Source: Notamacropus eugenii (Eukaryota; Chordata; Mammalia; Diprotodontia; Macropodidae). From it: a DNA stretch of 64,000 bases. Position 1 is the first letter of the stretch. Each line of letters begins with the position of its first letter. Both the position numbers and the translations under genes were made by a program. The notes below the pieces were generated by a model. The model was not told the origin of the DNA, did no database searches, and saw nothing but the letters and a program-made list of their open reading frames with translations. Where the stretch lies: positions 349,269,390 to 349,333,389 of the forward strand of contig NC_092873.1 of assembly GCF_028372415.1 (NCBI RefSeq), in the 5' to 3' direction. Shown piece after piece: positions 54,234 to 64,000 of the stretch.

Positions 54234-54579
54234 TTTTTTTTTTTTTGACATTTTTTTTAATTTAGCTTTTAACATTCATTTTCACAAAATTTTGGGTTAC
54301 AAATTTTCTCCCCTTTTCTCCCCTCCCCCCCCAAACGCCAAGCATTCTAATTGCCCCTCTGACCAATCTGCTCTCTCTTCTATCATCCCTCTCTGCCCTT
54401 GTCTCTGTCTTCTCTTTTGTCCTGTAGGGCCAGATAGCTTTCTATACCCCTTTACCTGTATTTCTTATTTCCTAGTGGTAGGAACATTACAGTTGATCCT
54501 AACACTTTGAGTTCCAACTTCTTTAGCTCCCTCCCTCTCCACCCCTTCCCTTTGGAAGGCAAGCAATTCAATATAGGCC
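54234..54579 (-). mobile_element. Short L1/HAL1 3' end with target-site duplication
   Basis: A plus-strand T run is followed by CATTCATTTTCACAAAATTTT, the 3' UTR also found near 59.65 kb, and ends at GCAAGCAATTCAATATAGG. The 13-base site CCTCCAAAGTTTT occurs on both sides (54221 and 54580), overlapping the T run on the left. This is a clean, rather young, strongly 5'-truncated insertion. Confidence 0.85.
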
Positions 54580-54704
54580 CCTCCAAAGTTTTACTACAAG
54601 TAAGTTAGGTGGGTTTACACTCCTTCATCCGCCAATGAGTGCTGCTTATCCCCAAAGTGGTGTTCCAAAGCTTAGTAGATTGACTCCTGGGTACAAGAGG
54701 AGGG

Positions 54705-54816
54705 GAGGAAGAGGGAAAGGTATCAAACATATGTGACCCTGCCTGATAGACCAACCGGTCATTCAGGATAATGGTCTCACCTTGTTCTACTAAACTTTTA
54801 AAAATTATTCTGAATG
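54705..54816. repeat. Unclassified repeat, copy 1 (matches 56447-56557)
   Basis: GGGAAAGGTATCAAACATATGTGACC through CTAAACTTTTAAAAATTA matches a block 1.74 kb to the right in the same orientation. Confidence 0.7.
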
Positions 54817-55080
54817 TTGTTGTTGTTCAGTCATTTTCAGTCATGTCCAACTCTTCGTGACCCCATTTGGAGTTTTCCTAGCTAAGATACTGGAGTGGTT
54901 TGGCATTTCCTTCCTCAGATCATTTTACAGATGAGGAAACTGAGACAAACAGTATTAAGTGACTTGCCCAAAGTCACACAGGTTGTAAGTGTCTGAGACC
55001 AGATTTGAACTCAGGAACATGAGTCTTCCTGACTTCAGGCCTGTTACTCTATCTACTTTACCACCTAGTTGTCTCAATGA
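54817..55080 (-). repeat. WSINE/MAR1-like SINE, minus strand, full length
   Basis: The plus strand opens with TTGTTGTTGTTCAGTCATTTTCAG and ends at ACCACCTAGTTGTCTC, the reverse of the WSINE-like layout (CAACAACAA tail, AGCTAGGTGG head). Confidence 0.85.
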
Positions 55081-55084
55081 ATAG

Positions 55085-55275
55085 AATATCATGCTAATAA
55101 TAGAGATAGAATTACAATATGAAAGGAACTTTAAAGATCATTTAATCTAAAGCCATTAGACGAAGAATCAAAGTCTAGAGAGATGAGCTCACTTGCCCAA
55201 GATCATAGATTTGGTAAATGGCAAAGCTGATCTTGAATCATGGACTTCTGATTTCAAGTCAAATAATCTTTATTT
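55085..55275 (+). repeat. MIR/THER-like SINE between two WSINE-like copies
   Basis: GAATTACAATATGAAAGGAAC, GAGCTCACTTGCCCAAGATC and GACTTCTGATTTCAAGTC follow CORE-SINE order. Confidence 0.6.
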
Positions 55276-55289
55276 ATTTATTATTTAGA

Positions 55290-55555
55290 GTACAGCTAGG
55301 TGGCTCAATGTATAGAGTACCAGACCTGAAGTCAGGAAGACCCATCTTCTTGAGTTTTAATCCAGACTCAGACATTTATTAGCTGTATGACCCTGGACAA
55401 GTCACATAACCCTGTTTGCCTCAGTTTGTTCATTTGTAAAATGAGCTGGAGAAGGAAATGACAAACCACTCCAGAATCTTTTCTAAGAAAACTACAAGTA
55501 AGGTCATAAAGAGTCAAATACCACTGAAATACCTGAACAACAACAATTTTTATTT
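55290..55555 (+). repeat. WSINE/MAR1-like SINE, plus strand, full length
   Basis: ACAGCTAGGTGGCTCAATGT, GAAGTCAGGAAGACCC, TGAGCTGGAGAAGGAAATGA and an ACAACAACAA tail give the complete layout. With the minus-strand copy at 54817-55080 it forms an inverted pair. Confidence 0.85.
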
Positions 55556-55619
55556 AGTTTTATAAATGCTGAGTATTCTTATTCCTTCTGCCACTCTCCA
55601 CTGATTGTTGAGTCCCTGA

Positions 55620-55830
55620 GTAAGGATGTATCTCCCCCTCAAGTTTCTCGGGCTATCCCTGAGAGGTTGGAGGGTATTCACTCAAGCCTCACTGTGGTAT
55701 GTTGACCCTAATGTTAATATTAGTTACAATTGCACCAAAATCATTTAAGCGATTAATATCAATCAGTTTTTACAAAGAGATTTTTACCGCAAATACATAG
55801 TAAAAACAGAGGTTACAAAGTATTTCCCCT
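55620..55830. repeat. Unclassified repeat, copy 2 (matches 50190-50420)
   Basis: GGGCTATCCCTGAGAGGTTGGAGG and TAATATCAATCAGTTTTTACAAAG follow copy 1 in order with clear divergence. Confidence 0.45.
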
Positions 55831-56446
55831 GAACTGGAACCAGGAAGTCATACTTAACACCTTAGTCCAGGGAAGAATGGTTTTATATTTAAAACAGTTG
55901 CTACAAAACTTTCACCACTCCAAGTTCACTTCCCAGTGGGGCATAGCCCCTGGATGGGTCAGCCTCTCAGCTATCAGTGGGCTGGATCAGGCAGTTGTTC
56001 TTCTAGGGGTCAGCTGCTGCCTCACTTATGCTTGGTTTCCAACAAATGCTAGCATAGACATTCGTTTCCAAATTCCTGCGGCTCACTGTTTGAATCTTTC
56101 AAAGCTCAAGGTCATAACCACATAACCATCTCCAATATTCCTTACCCTAAAAGCAAGAAAGAACAAAATGAGACAGAGTCTCATTCATTGACCAAGTCAG
56201 TCACAAGAGAGGATAGCTCTATGTATCTTCCCATCCAGAGGCATACAATATGTCTCCCTCACTCAAATGCAGCAGGGTGGGAAAAATAAGCCACCGTGGC
56301 CAGTTAGTGTATTTGAAAGCATTCCTTTACCTGGCTCACCAGCTAAACAAAAGGCTCCTCTTTACATCAATACGCAGACTAGAAACAGTATCTGGAAACG
56401 CTCAAGTCTCTGTGGGATATGCAAGAAGCAGGACATGGTCTTAAGT

Positions 56447-56557
56447 GAGGAGGGAAAGGTATCAAATATATGTGACCCCAGCTGATACCCTGAGCAGACA
56501 TCAGAGATGATGGTCACACCTCACTCTGCTAAACTTTTAAAAATTACTTTCTGAATG
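56447..56557. repeat. Unclassified repeat, copy 2 (matches 54705-54816)
   Basis: GGGAAAGGTATCAAATATATGTGACC through CTAAACTTTTAAAAATTAC aligns with copy 1, differing at scattered bases. Confidence 0.7.
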
Positions 56558-56559
56558 GA

Positions 56560-57420
56560 GCCACAGGTTAACATATAAATACAATAGATATAGAATCAAA
56601 ATATGGAAGGGACCTTAAAAGGTCTTTTTCTGGGCTTTCAGAGGTCAATCCTCACCCCCCCCCCCCCCCATTCTATCTATACTATGCCATGTCACCCTTG
56701 ATGAGAGCTGGGCCTACCCCTTCCACTCGGGATCCCACCATTGTCTGGGATCGGAATCCCCATAGGCATCCGTGGAGTTCTAGCTCTACCTACCTAGCTC
56801 ATACATGGTGGCATTCTCTGATTTTCTGTTTCTGTGGCTTTAAAAGGCTTCCAGAAAGCTCATAAAGCCCAGGAATGTCAGAAAGAATTATTTGGAGGAA
56901 TGAAGTGTAAATGAATCAAAAACACGTGGCTTGGATTTCCCTCAGAATAGACACACATTTTTAAAAAGCAGAGGAAAATATGTCTGGCAGAGCACAGCTG
57001 GGATATGAGGTATGAAAGAAGGGTTAGGAAGCTTCGCCAAGCCCCGGTGCAGCTGGGCACATGCAGACCAAGCCTCCTCCTCCCTGCTGTTGAGGTAGAA
57101 ATAAGACTGGGTTCCCTGGAAAGTGGGTCTGTCAAAGGAAAATTTCCTAGTAAGTTTTAGGGAAAATGAATCACTTTAAATTACCTTTGAATATAAAAGA
57201 AAACAAAACAAGTGCCTGACTTCAAATATAAATGTAGGGGTCCATGGATTATGGGCTGCTTGCATTGTGCTAGCAAACCCTGGGGAAGCATTCTCTTTTG
57301 CTTTCCTTTAAGTGTGGTTGTGGTCCTCAGGGGAAGGTCCAATGGAATTGCTTCCCTAGAGTGTGCTGGCATACCCTGCCCTGGCTCAATGCCCACCTAT
57401 GAATTTGAATACAGTTTTAC
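56560..57420. other. Intergenic stretch with a poly(C) run
   Basis: A run of about seventeen C lies near 56655-56670. No gene or repeat family was recognised around it. Confidence 0.35.
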
Positions 57421-57429
57421 TAAATTGTC

Positions 57430-58138
57430 ATTGAGAGGATCTAATCTTTTTTTTAATATATAAATTTTTCCTCTTTCTTATTATGACTTGACAAACACCA
57501 AAAGACACAAACATTTCCCTATACAAAAAAAGAATGGAAAAAGAAGACTGCATGTGAAGCCATGAATCTTCATTACACACTGTTTGATATTGAGTTGGAA
57601 TTTTTTGTTTTAATTTTTCAAATTTAGCAGTCATTCCAACCCTGCCCTGCTTATGTGTGTTACTGTTTGGACATACTTCTGCATGCTTCTGTTCATTTTT
57701 CTCATTTCATTGATGTTTCCTTTCTTTTTTTCCCTTTCTTCTCTTATTATCATCATTGATATTACCACACATTTCTCTGTTACTATTCTTTTCTGCCAGA
57801 AGTAAGAAAGAAATATATAACAAAAAATAACATACGGCAATATAAATCTATACCTGGACCATGTCAGAAAATGTGCTGCTAGTCTGTCACCTTTTTGTCA
57901 AAAAGTGAAAAATATAATTCATCATCAGTCTTTTCAAACTGTGATTGGACGTTGCCTTAATCAGAGTTCTAAAGTTTTTGTTTGTTTTCTTTTACAGTGT
58001 TGTAGCCATTGTATAAATTGTCCTCCTGGTTCTGCTCTTTTTCCTCTGTATCAGTTAATATAAATCTTCCCAAGTTTTTCCCAATCTGTCCCTTTCATCA
58101 TTCTTACCACATAACATCCTATTACATTAATATGAGTA
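57430..58138 (-). mobile_element. L1 3' UTR fragment
   Basis: GCCTTAATCAGAGTTCTAAAG, TGTATAAATTGTCCTCCTGG and TTAATATAAATCTTCCCAAG match the L1 3' series at 46470-46700. No ORF is present. Confidence 0.55.
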
Positions 58139-58139
58139 A

Positions 58140-58985
58140 TTTTCTTTTTTTCCAATTTCTTTATTTATTTTTAGTTTTCAACATTCATTTCCACAAGATT
58201 CTGAGTTTCAAATTTTCTCCCCATCTTTCCCCTCCCCCACCCCAAAACACCATGCATTTTGATTATCCCTTCCCCCAATTTACCCTCCCTTCTATCACAC
58301 CCCTCCCTTCCTTTATCCCCATCTTCTCTCTTTTCTTGTAGAGCAAGATAGATTTCTATATCCCTTTACCTGTATTTCTTATTTCCCAGTTACATGCAAA
58401 AACAATTCTCAACATTCGTTCCTAAAACTTTGAGTTCCAAACTCTTTCCCTTCCTCCCTCCCCACCCATCCCCACTGAGAAGGCAAGCAATTCAATGTAG
58501 GCTATAAAAGTATAGTTTTGCTAAAGACTTCCATACTAGTCATGTTGTGAAAGACTAGCTATATTTCCCTCCATCCTATCTTGCCCTCCCATTTATTCTA
58601 TTCTCTCTTCTGACGTTATCCCTCCCCAAAAGTGTTTACTTCTAATTACCCCCCTCCTCTTATTTGCCCTCCCTTCTATCATTCCCCCCACATTTCACTT
58701 ATCCCCTTCTCCCCTACTTTCCTGTAGTGTAAGATAGATTTTCATACCAATTGAGTGAGCATGTTATTCCCTCTATAAGCCAAATGTGAGGAGAGCAAGC
58801 TTCACTTTTTCCCTCTCACCTCCTCCCATTTCTTCTCCATTGAAAAAGCTTTTTCTTGCCTTTTTTGTGAGAGATGTTTTGCCCCATTCCATTTCTCCCT
58901 TTCTCCTCCCAATATATTCCTCTCTCACCCCTTAATTTTATTTTTTTTAGATGTCATCCCTTCCTATTCAACTCACTCTATGCCC

Positions 58986-59031
<46 letters not shown>

Positions 59032-59626
59032 ATCCCTCTAATTACCCAAATGCTGAGAAAAGTTTCAAAAGTTACAAATATTATCTTTCCATGTGGGAAT
59101 GTAAATAGTTTAACTTTAGTAAGTCCCCTATGATTTCTCTTTCTTCTTTACCTTTTCATGCTTCTCTTGATTCTTGTGTTTGAAAGTCAAATTTTCTATT
59201 CATCTGTGGTCTTTTAATCAAGAATGCTTGAAAGTCCTCTATTTCATTGAATGACAATTTTTTCCCTTGAAGCATTACACTCAGTTTTGCTGGATAGGTG
59301 ATTCTTGGTTTTAATCCCAGTTCCTTTGATTTCTGGAATATCATATTCCATGCCCTTCTGTCCCTTAATGTAGAAGCTGCTAGATCTTGTGTTATCCTGA
59401 TTGTATTTCCACATTACTTGAATTGGTTCTTTCTAGCTGCTTGAAATATTTTCTCCTTGACCATGGAACTCTGGAATTTGGCCATAATGTTCCTTGGAGT
59501 TTCTCTTTTTGGATCTCTTTCAGGAGGTGATCAGTGGATTCTTTCAATATTTATTTTGCTCTCTGGTTCTAGAATCTCAGGGCAGTTTTCCTTGATAATT
59601 TCAAGAAAGGTGATGTCTAGGCTCTT
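58140..59626 (-). mobile_element. HAL1-like half-L1, copy C, 3' UTR and ORF1 end
   Basis: From right to left it holds the C-terminal half of ORF1 (FQKSKELGLKPRITYPAKLS on the minus strand near 59340-59285, then KFDFQTQESREA), the TG-bearing 3' UTR (58990-59030) and a T-rich end at 58140. It is a second copy of the unit at 32.9-35.3 kb. The 5' part is missing: similarity stops at a T run, where copy B begins. Confidence 0.7.
58990..59030. repeat. (GT)n microsatellite in HAL1 copy C
   Basis: About nineteen TG units, at the same place in the 3' UTR as the CA run of copy A and the TG run of copy B. Confidence 0.95.
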
Positions 59627-62325
59627 TTTTTTTATTAATTAATTTATTTATTTCACTTTTAACATTCATTTTCACAGAATTTTTGGGCTCCAAATTTTCT
59701 CCCGCCTCGTCCCCTCCCCCCACCCCGAAACACCGAGCATTCCAATTGCCCCCATCACCGCTCCTCTCTCTCCTCCATCATTCCTCTCTGCCCTTGTCTC
59801 CATCCTCTCCTCTGTCCTGTCGTGCCAAATAACTTTGTATACCCCTTTACCTGTATTTCTTATTTCCTAGCGGCAAGAACAGTATTTGACAGTTATTCCT
59901 AAAACTTTGAGTTCCAACTTCTTTTCCTCCCTCCCTCCCCTCCCCCTCCCTTTGGAAGGCAAGCAATTCAATATAGGCCAAATCTGTGTAGTTTTGCAAA
60001 TGACTTCCATAATAGTCGTGTTGTATAAGACTAACTATATTTCCCTCCATCCTATCCTGCTTCCAATTACTTCTACTCTCTCTTTTGATCCTGTCCCTCC
60101 CTATGAGTGTCGACCTCAAATTGTAACCTACTCCTCATGCCCTTCCTTCCATCGTCCCCTCCACCCTCTTTATCCCCTTGTCCCCCACCTTCCTGTATTG
60201 TAAGATAGGTTTTCATACCAAAATGAGTGTGCATTTTATTCCTTCCTTTAGTGGAATGTGATGAGAGTAAACTTCATGTTTTTCTCTCACCTCCCCTCTT
60301 TTTCCCCAAACTAAGAAAATCTTTTGCTTGTCTCTTTTATGAGAGATAATTTGCCCCATTCCATTTCTCCCTTTCTCCTCCCATATATTTCTCTCTCACT
60401 GCTTGATTTCATTTTTTTTGAAGATATGATCCCATCCTATTCAATTCACTCTGCGCACTCTGTCTCTATGAGTGTGTGTGTGTGCATGTATGTGTGTGTG
60501 TAATCCCACCAAGTACCCAGATACTGAATAGTTTCAAGAGTTACTAATATTGTCTTTCCATGTAGGGATGTAAACAGTTCAACTTTTATAAGTCCCTTAT
60601 GACTTCTCTTTGCTGTTTACCTTTTCATGCTTCTCTTCATTCTTGTGTTTGAAAGTCAAATTTTCTTTTTAGCTCTGGTCTTTTCATCAAGAATGCTTGA
60701 AGGTCCTCTCTTTCATTGAAAGACCAATTTTTCCCCTGAAGTATTATACTCAGTTTTGCTGGGTAGGTGGTTCTTGGTTTTAGTCCTAGTTCCTTTGACT
60801 TCTGGAATATCCTATTCCATGCCCTTCGATCCCTTAATGTAGAAGCTGCTAGATCTTGTGTTATCCTGATTGTATTTCCACAGTACTTGAATTGTTTCTT
60901 TCTAGCTGCTTGCAATATTTTCTCCTTGACCTGGGAATTCTGGAATTTGGCCACAATATTCCTAGGAGTTTCTCTTTTTTGGATCTTTTTCAGGTAGTGA
61001 TCGGTGGATTCTTTCAATATTTATTTTGCCCTCTGGTTCTAGAATCTCAGGACAGTTTTCCTTGATAATTTCATGAAAGATGATGTCTAGGCTCTTTTTT
61101 TGATCATGGCTTTCAGGTAGTCCCCTAATTTTTAAATTGTCTCTCCTGGATCTATTTTCCAGGTCAGTTGTTTTTCCAATGAAATATTTCACATTGTCTT
61201 CTATTTTCTCATACTTTTGGTTTTGTTTTTTAATTTCCTGGTTTCTCATAAAGTCATTAGCTTTCATCTGCTCCATTCTAATTTTTAAAGAACTATTTTC
61301 TTCAGTGAACTTTTGAACCTTCTTTTCCATTTGGTTAATTCTGCTTTTTAAAGCATTCTTCTCCTCATTAGCTTTTAGGGCCTCTTTTGACATTTGGGTT
61401 CATCTATTGTTAAAGGTGTTAATTTCTTCAACATTTTTTTTGGATCTTCTTTAGGAAGCTGTTGACTCGCTTTTTATGGTTTTCTTGCGTCACTCTCATT
61501 TCTCTTCCCAATTTTTCCTCTACCTCTCTTATTTGATTTTTAAAATCCTTTTTGAGCTCTTCCATGACCTGAGACCATTGTATATTTATTTTGGAGGTTT
61601 TGGATGCAGAATCATTGATTTTTAGGTCTTCCTCTGATGGTATGTATTGTTTTTCTTCATCCGAAAAGATGGAAGGAAATACCTGCTCATCAAGAAAGTA
61701 ACTTTCTAATGTCTTATTCTTTTCCCATTTTGGGGGCATTTTCTCAGCCCATTACTTGACTTTTGAGTTCTTTGTTAAGAGGAAGGTATACTCTGGGGAC
61801 CCCTAAGTTCTCAGTTCCTCCAAGGTGGCACAATCAAGGGAGAAGAGTTCCTCTCCTGGCCTGAGCTCTGATCTGTGAGCAGGATTCCCTTTCCAGAGCC
61901 TCCACCAGCTCCACCTTGCCAGCCAGCACTCCTCCTCACCCCAGGGCTGCCACTCAGGGCTGAGATCCAGATTAACTGCTCATTTCCCCCAAGGTCTTTA
62001 GATCAGGGCTCCAACCATGGAAGTTGTTGCTGCCTGGGGCTGGAGCTAAGTAGCTGTGTTCCCTTCTCACACAGATGAAAGAGCTTTCTCACTGACCTTT
62101 GAAGCCATTTTTGGAGTTTGTGAGTTGAGGAATCTGGGACCCGCAGCTACTGCCAGTGGAGCCTTGAAGATTGTTGCAGTCCTGTTCTTGCTGCAGTGTG
62201 GCCAAAGATGGGCTGCACTCCTCTCCATACCAGGTGCAATAGATCTTTTCTGTCAGCCTTCCAGGCTGCCTTGGACTGGAAATCTCTTTCACTCTGTTGT
62301 TTTGTGGCTTCTGCTGCTCTACATC
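59627..62325 (-). mobile_element. HAL1-like half-L1, copy B, near full length
   Basis: On the minus strand: a 5' UTR of about 590 bp, ORF1 from ATG at 61739 to a stop at 60637, then a 3' UTR to a T-rich end at 59627. ORF1 starts MPPKWEKNKTLESYFLDEQV, has a coiled coil (ALKSRINQMEKKVQKFTEEN), an RRM region with NLKIRGLPESHDQ and a CTD with KPRTTYPAKLSI. It has few faults: a stop and shift between 61428 and 61393 and a shift near 61000. No ORF2 follows ORF1. This layout is the half-L1 type, which needs enzymes supplied by full L1. The 5' end lacks about 100 bp compared with copy A. Confidence 0.75.
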
Positions 62326-62344
62326 TGCACTGCAAAATGCCTGT

Positions 62345-62650
62345 TGAAGATGCACCCAATATGAATAATTTTCAAAGGAAGAAATCCAAACTATCAACAA
62401 TCATAAAAAATACTTTAAATCACTCATAGCTAGAGAAATGAAAACTAAAACACTTTTGAAGTTCTACCTCACACTTATCAGATTGGCAAAAAATGAAAAA
62501 AGAAAAATGAGCAGTGTTGGAAAAACTTCAAGTAAACAGATATATTAGTACACTGTTGATAAGAGGTATGAATAGGTCCAGCAATGGAAAATTTTCTAAA
62601 TTAGTTTTTTTCATCTGTTTATTAACGTAATATAACAGCACAGTATAAAA
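62345..62650 (+). mobile_element. L1 3' UTR fragment, sense orientation
   Basis: AACTATCAACAATCATAAAAAA, CTAGAGAAATGAAAACTAAAAC and TACCTCACACTTATCAGATTGG are marsupial L1 3' phrases. It directly follows the 5' end of HAL1 copy B. Confidence 0.65.
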
Positions 62651-62689
62651 AAAATATGGAATCTTGTACAACTCCAGAGGAGCACAGGA

Positions 62690-62960
62690 TACAGTACTAG
62701 GCCTAGAGTCAGGAAGATCTTAATTCAAATACAGCCTCAGGCACTTAATGTGACCCTGGCCACTTTACATCACTTAAGTTATGTTTGCCTTGATATGCTT
62801 AACTATAAAATGGGGAAAATAATAGCATCTACCTGCCATAGTTTCTGAGAGAATCAAGTGAGATAATAATTATAAAGAGTGCATAGTGCCTGACAAATAG
62901 TGATGTACAAACATTAGCTATTATCATTATAATTATTATTATTAACTCTGTGCCAGGGGC
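62690..62960 (+). repeat. MIR/THER-like SINE
   Basis: GCCTAGAGTCAGGAAGATCTT, AATGTGACCCTGGCCACTTTA and GCATAGTGCCTGACAAATAG occur in order. The tail is an ATT-rich run. Confidence 0.7.
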
Positions 62961-63099
62961 TAGTAGGGAAAGTTGTGTATGTTTTGGAGGGAAAGGGGAA
63001 GAGATAAAAGAAGTACAAGATGTAAACCTTGTTAAGGTTCTTCTAAATTTTTGTAGTTAGTGAGATATAACAAATGTACATAAAACAATTGAATATTTT

Positions 63100-63296
63100 A
63101 TTTTTTAATACTAGTTTATTTTTTCCACTTGCATGTAAAGAGGAGTTTTAAATTCATTTTTTAAAAATTCTGATTTTCTCCCTCTTCCCTCCTCTCTCCC
63201 TTTCCTGACAGTAAACAATTTGATATAGGTTATACAATCATGAAAAATCTATTTCCATATTAGTCATGTTATAAGAAAAGAAACAGACCAAAAGAA

Positions 63297-63349
<53 letters not shown>

Positions 63350-63870
63350 AAGTGAAAATAACATGCTTCAATCTGCATTCAGACTCCATCAGTTCTTTCT
63401 CTGGATGTGAAAAGTATTTTCCATTTTGAGTCCTTTGAAATTATCTTGGATCATTGTATTGCTGAAAATAACTAGGTTATTCATGGTTGATCATCATACG
63501 ATGTTGCTGTTACTGTGCACAACGCTCTCTTTGTTCTGATCACTTCACTTTACATCACTTCTTATAACTCTTTCAAAGTTTTTATGAAATCCTGCCTGCT
63601 TGTTATTTCTTATCGCACAATAGTATTCCATTACTATCATATACCACAACTTGTTCAGTCATTTCCCCAACTGACGTTCATCCCCTCGATTTCCAATTCT
63701 TAGCCACCACAAAAAGAGCTTCTATGAATATTTCTATACAAGTAACTCCTTCCCTCTGTCTTCTTTTTAATTTCTTAGGGATACACACCTGATTGTGGTA
63801 TTGCAAGATCAAAGGGTATGAACAGTTTAATTGCCCTTGGGGCATATGAAACAGCAACTTAATAGAATAA
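63100..63870 (-). mobile_element. L1 3' UTR fragment with CA microsatellite
   Basis: The plus strand contains ATCATATACCACAACTTGTT and TCAATCTGCATTCAGACTCC, as at 22840-23530. A (CA)n run of about 23 units lies at 63299-63346. No ORF is present. Confidence 0.75.
63299..63346. repeat. (CA)n microsatellite
   Basis: Long, uninterrupted dinucleotide run within an L1 3' UTR. Confidence 0.95.
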
Positions 63871-64000
63871 ATCAACTAGAGCTACATTCAAAATTGAGCT
63901 CACTTTCTCATCACACCCTTACTTCAACCTTCACTGTCTCTTATCACCCTTACTCTAGTGACCCAGTTTTAAGCCACTCATCCACACTTCACCTCCCCTT

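Noticed and set aside
59457-59642. Plus-strand open frames over the HAL1 copies (59-61 kb)
   Set aside because: They are the antisense of L1 ORF1 and show no independent motifs.

Overview
The window is vertebrate nuclear DNA, almost certainly from a marsupial (metatherian). It is AT-rich with one CpG island. It carries L2 and MIR/CORE-type SINE fragments, SINEs resembling the marsupial WSINE/MAR1 type, marsupial-style L1 3' ends, and an RTE-like LINE with a matching SINE. Repeat family names are from memory of marsupial repeats and are less certain than the coordinates.

One host gene dominates: MEIOC (meiosis-specific coiled-coil protein), complete on the minus strand. Eight coding exons were placed by hand with GT/AG borders and matching phases: 18081-17980, 16316-16182, 13387-13230, 9680-9576, 8613-6735, 6019-5885, 3149-2969 and 2423-2194. 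They add up to 2,925 nt, or 974 residues; human MEIOC is about 950. The promoter lies in a CpG island (about 16.7-18.9 kb) with four NF-Y (CCAAT) boxes, an E2F-type site, a YY1-type site and an inverted pair of ZNF143-like elements. That arrangement is common at two-way promoters. Downstream of the stop, at 882-824, is a possible alternative last exon of matching phase.

From about 19 kb to the right end no intact host gene was found. This part is intergenic and built from repeats. Main items are an RTE-like LINE facing a SINE that is expected to share its 3' tail (23.96-26.0 kb), a probable solo LTR fossil (26.05-26.88 kb), a full-length processed ENO1 pseudogene (30.96-32.75 kb), an ORF1-only half-L1 (HAL1-like) element sitting in L1 ORF2 sequence (32.75-36.45 kb), an opposed L1 ORF2 fragment (36.5-37.5 kb), a Ty3/gypsy pol fossil (42.3-42.96 kb), a probable endogenous retrovirus remnant (51.3-53.6 kb), and a dense L1/HAL1 cluster on the minus strand (57.4-63.9 kb).

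No CRISPR array, operon or intact tRNA/rRNA gene is present. MEIOC is the only gene here that looks able to make its normal protein. Everything else is promoter sequence, intron or mobile-element sediment. No undescribed biological system was found; the items most worth a check are the alternative MEIOC ends, the HAL1 group and the LTR-type fossils.
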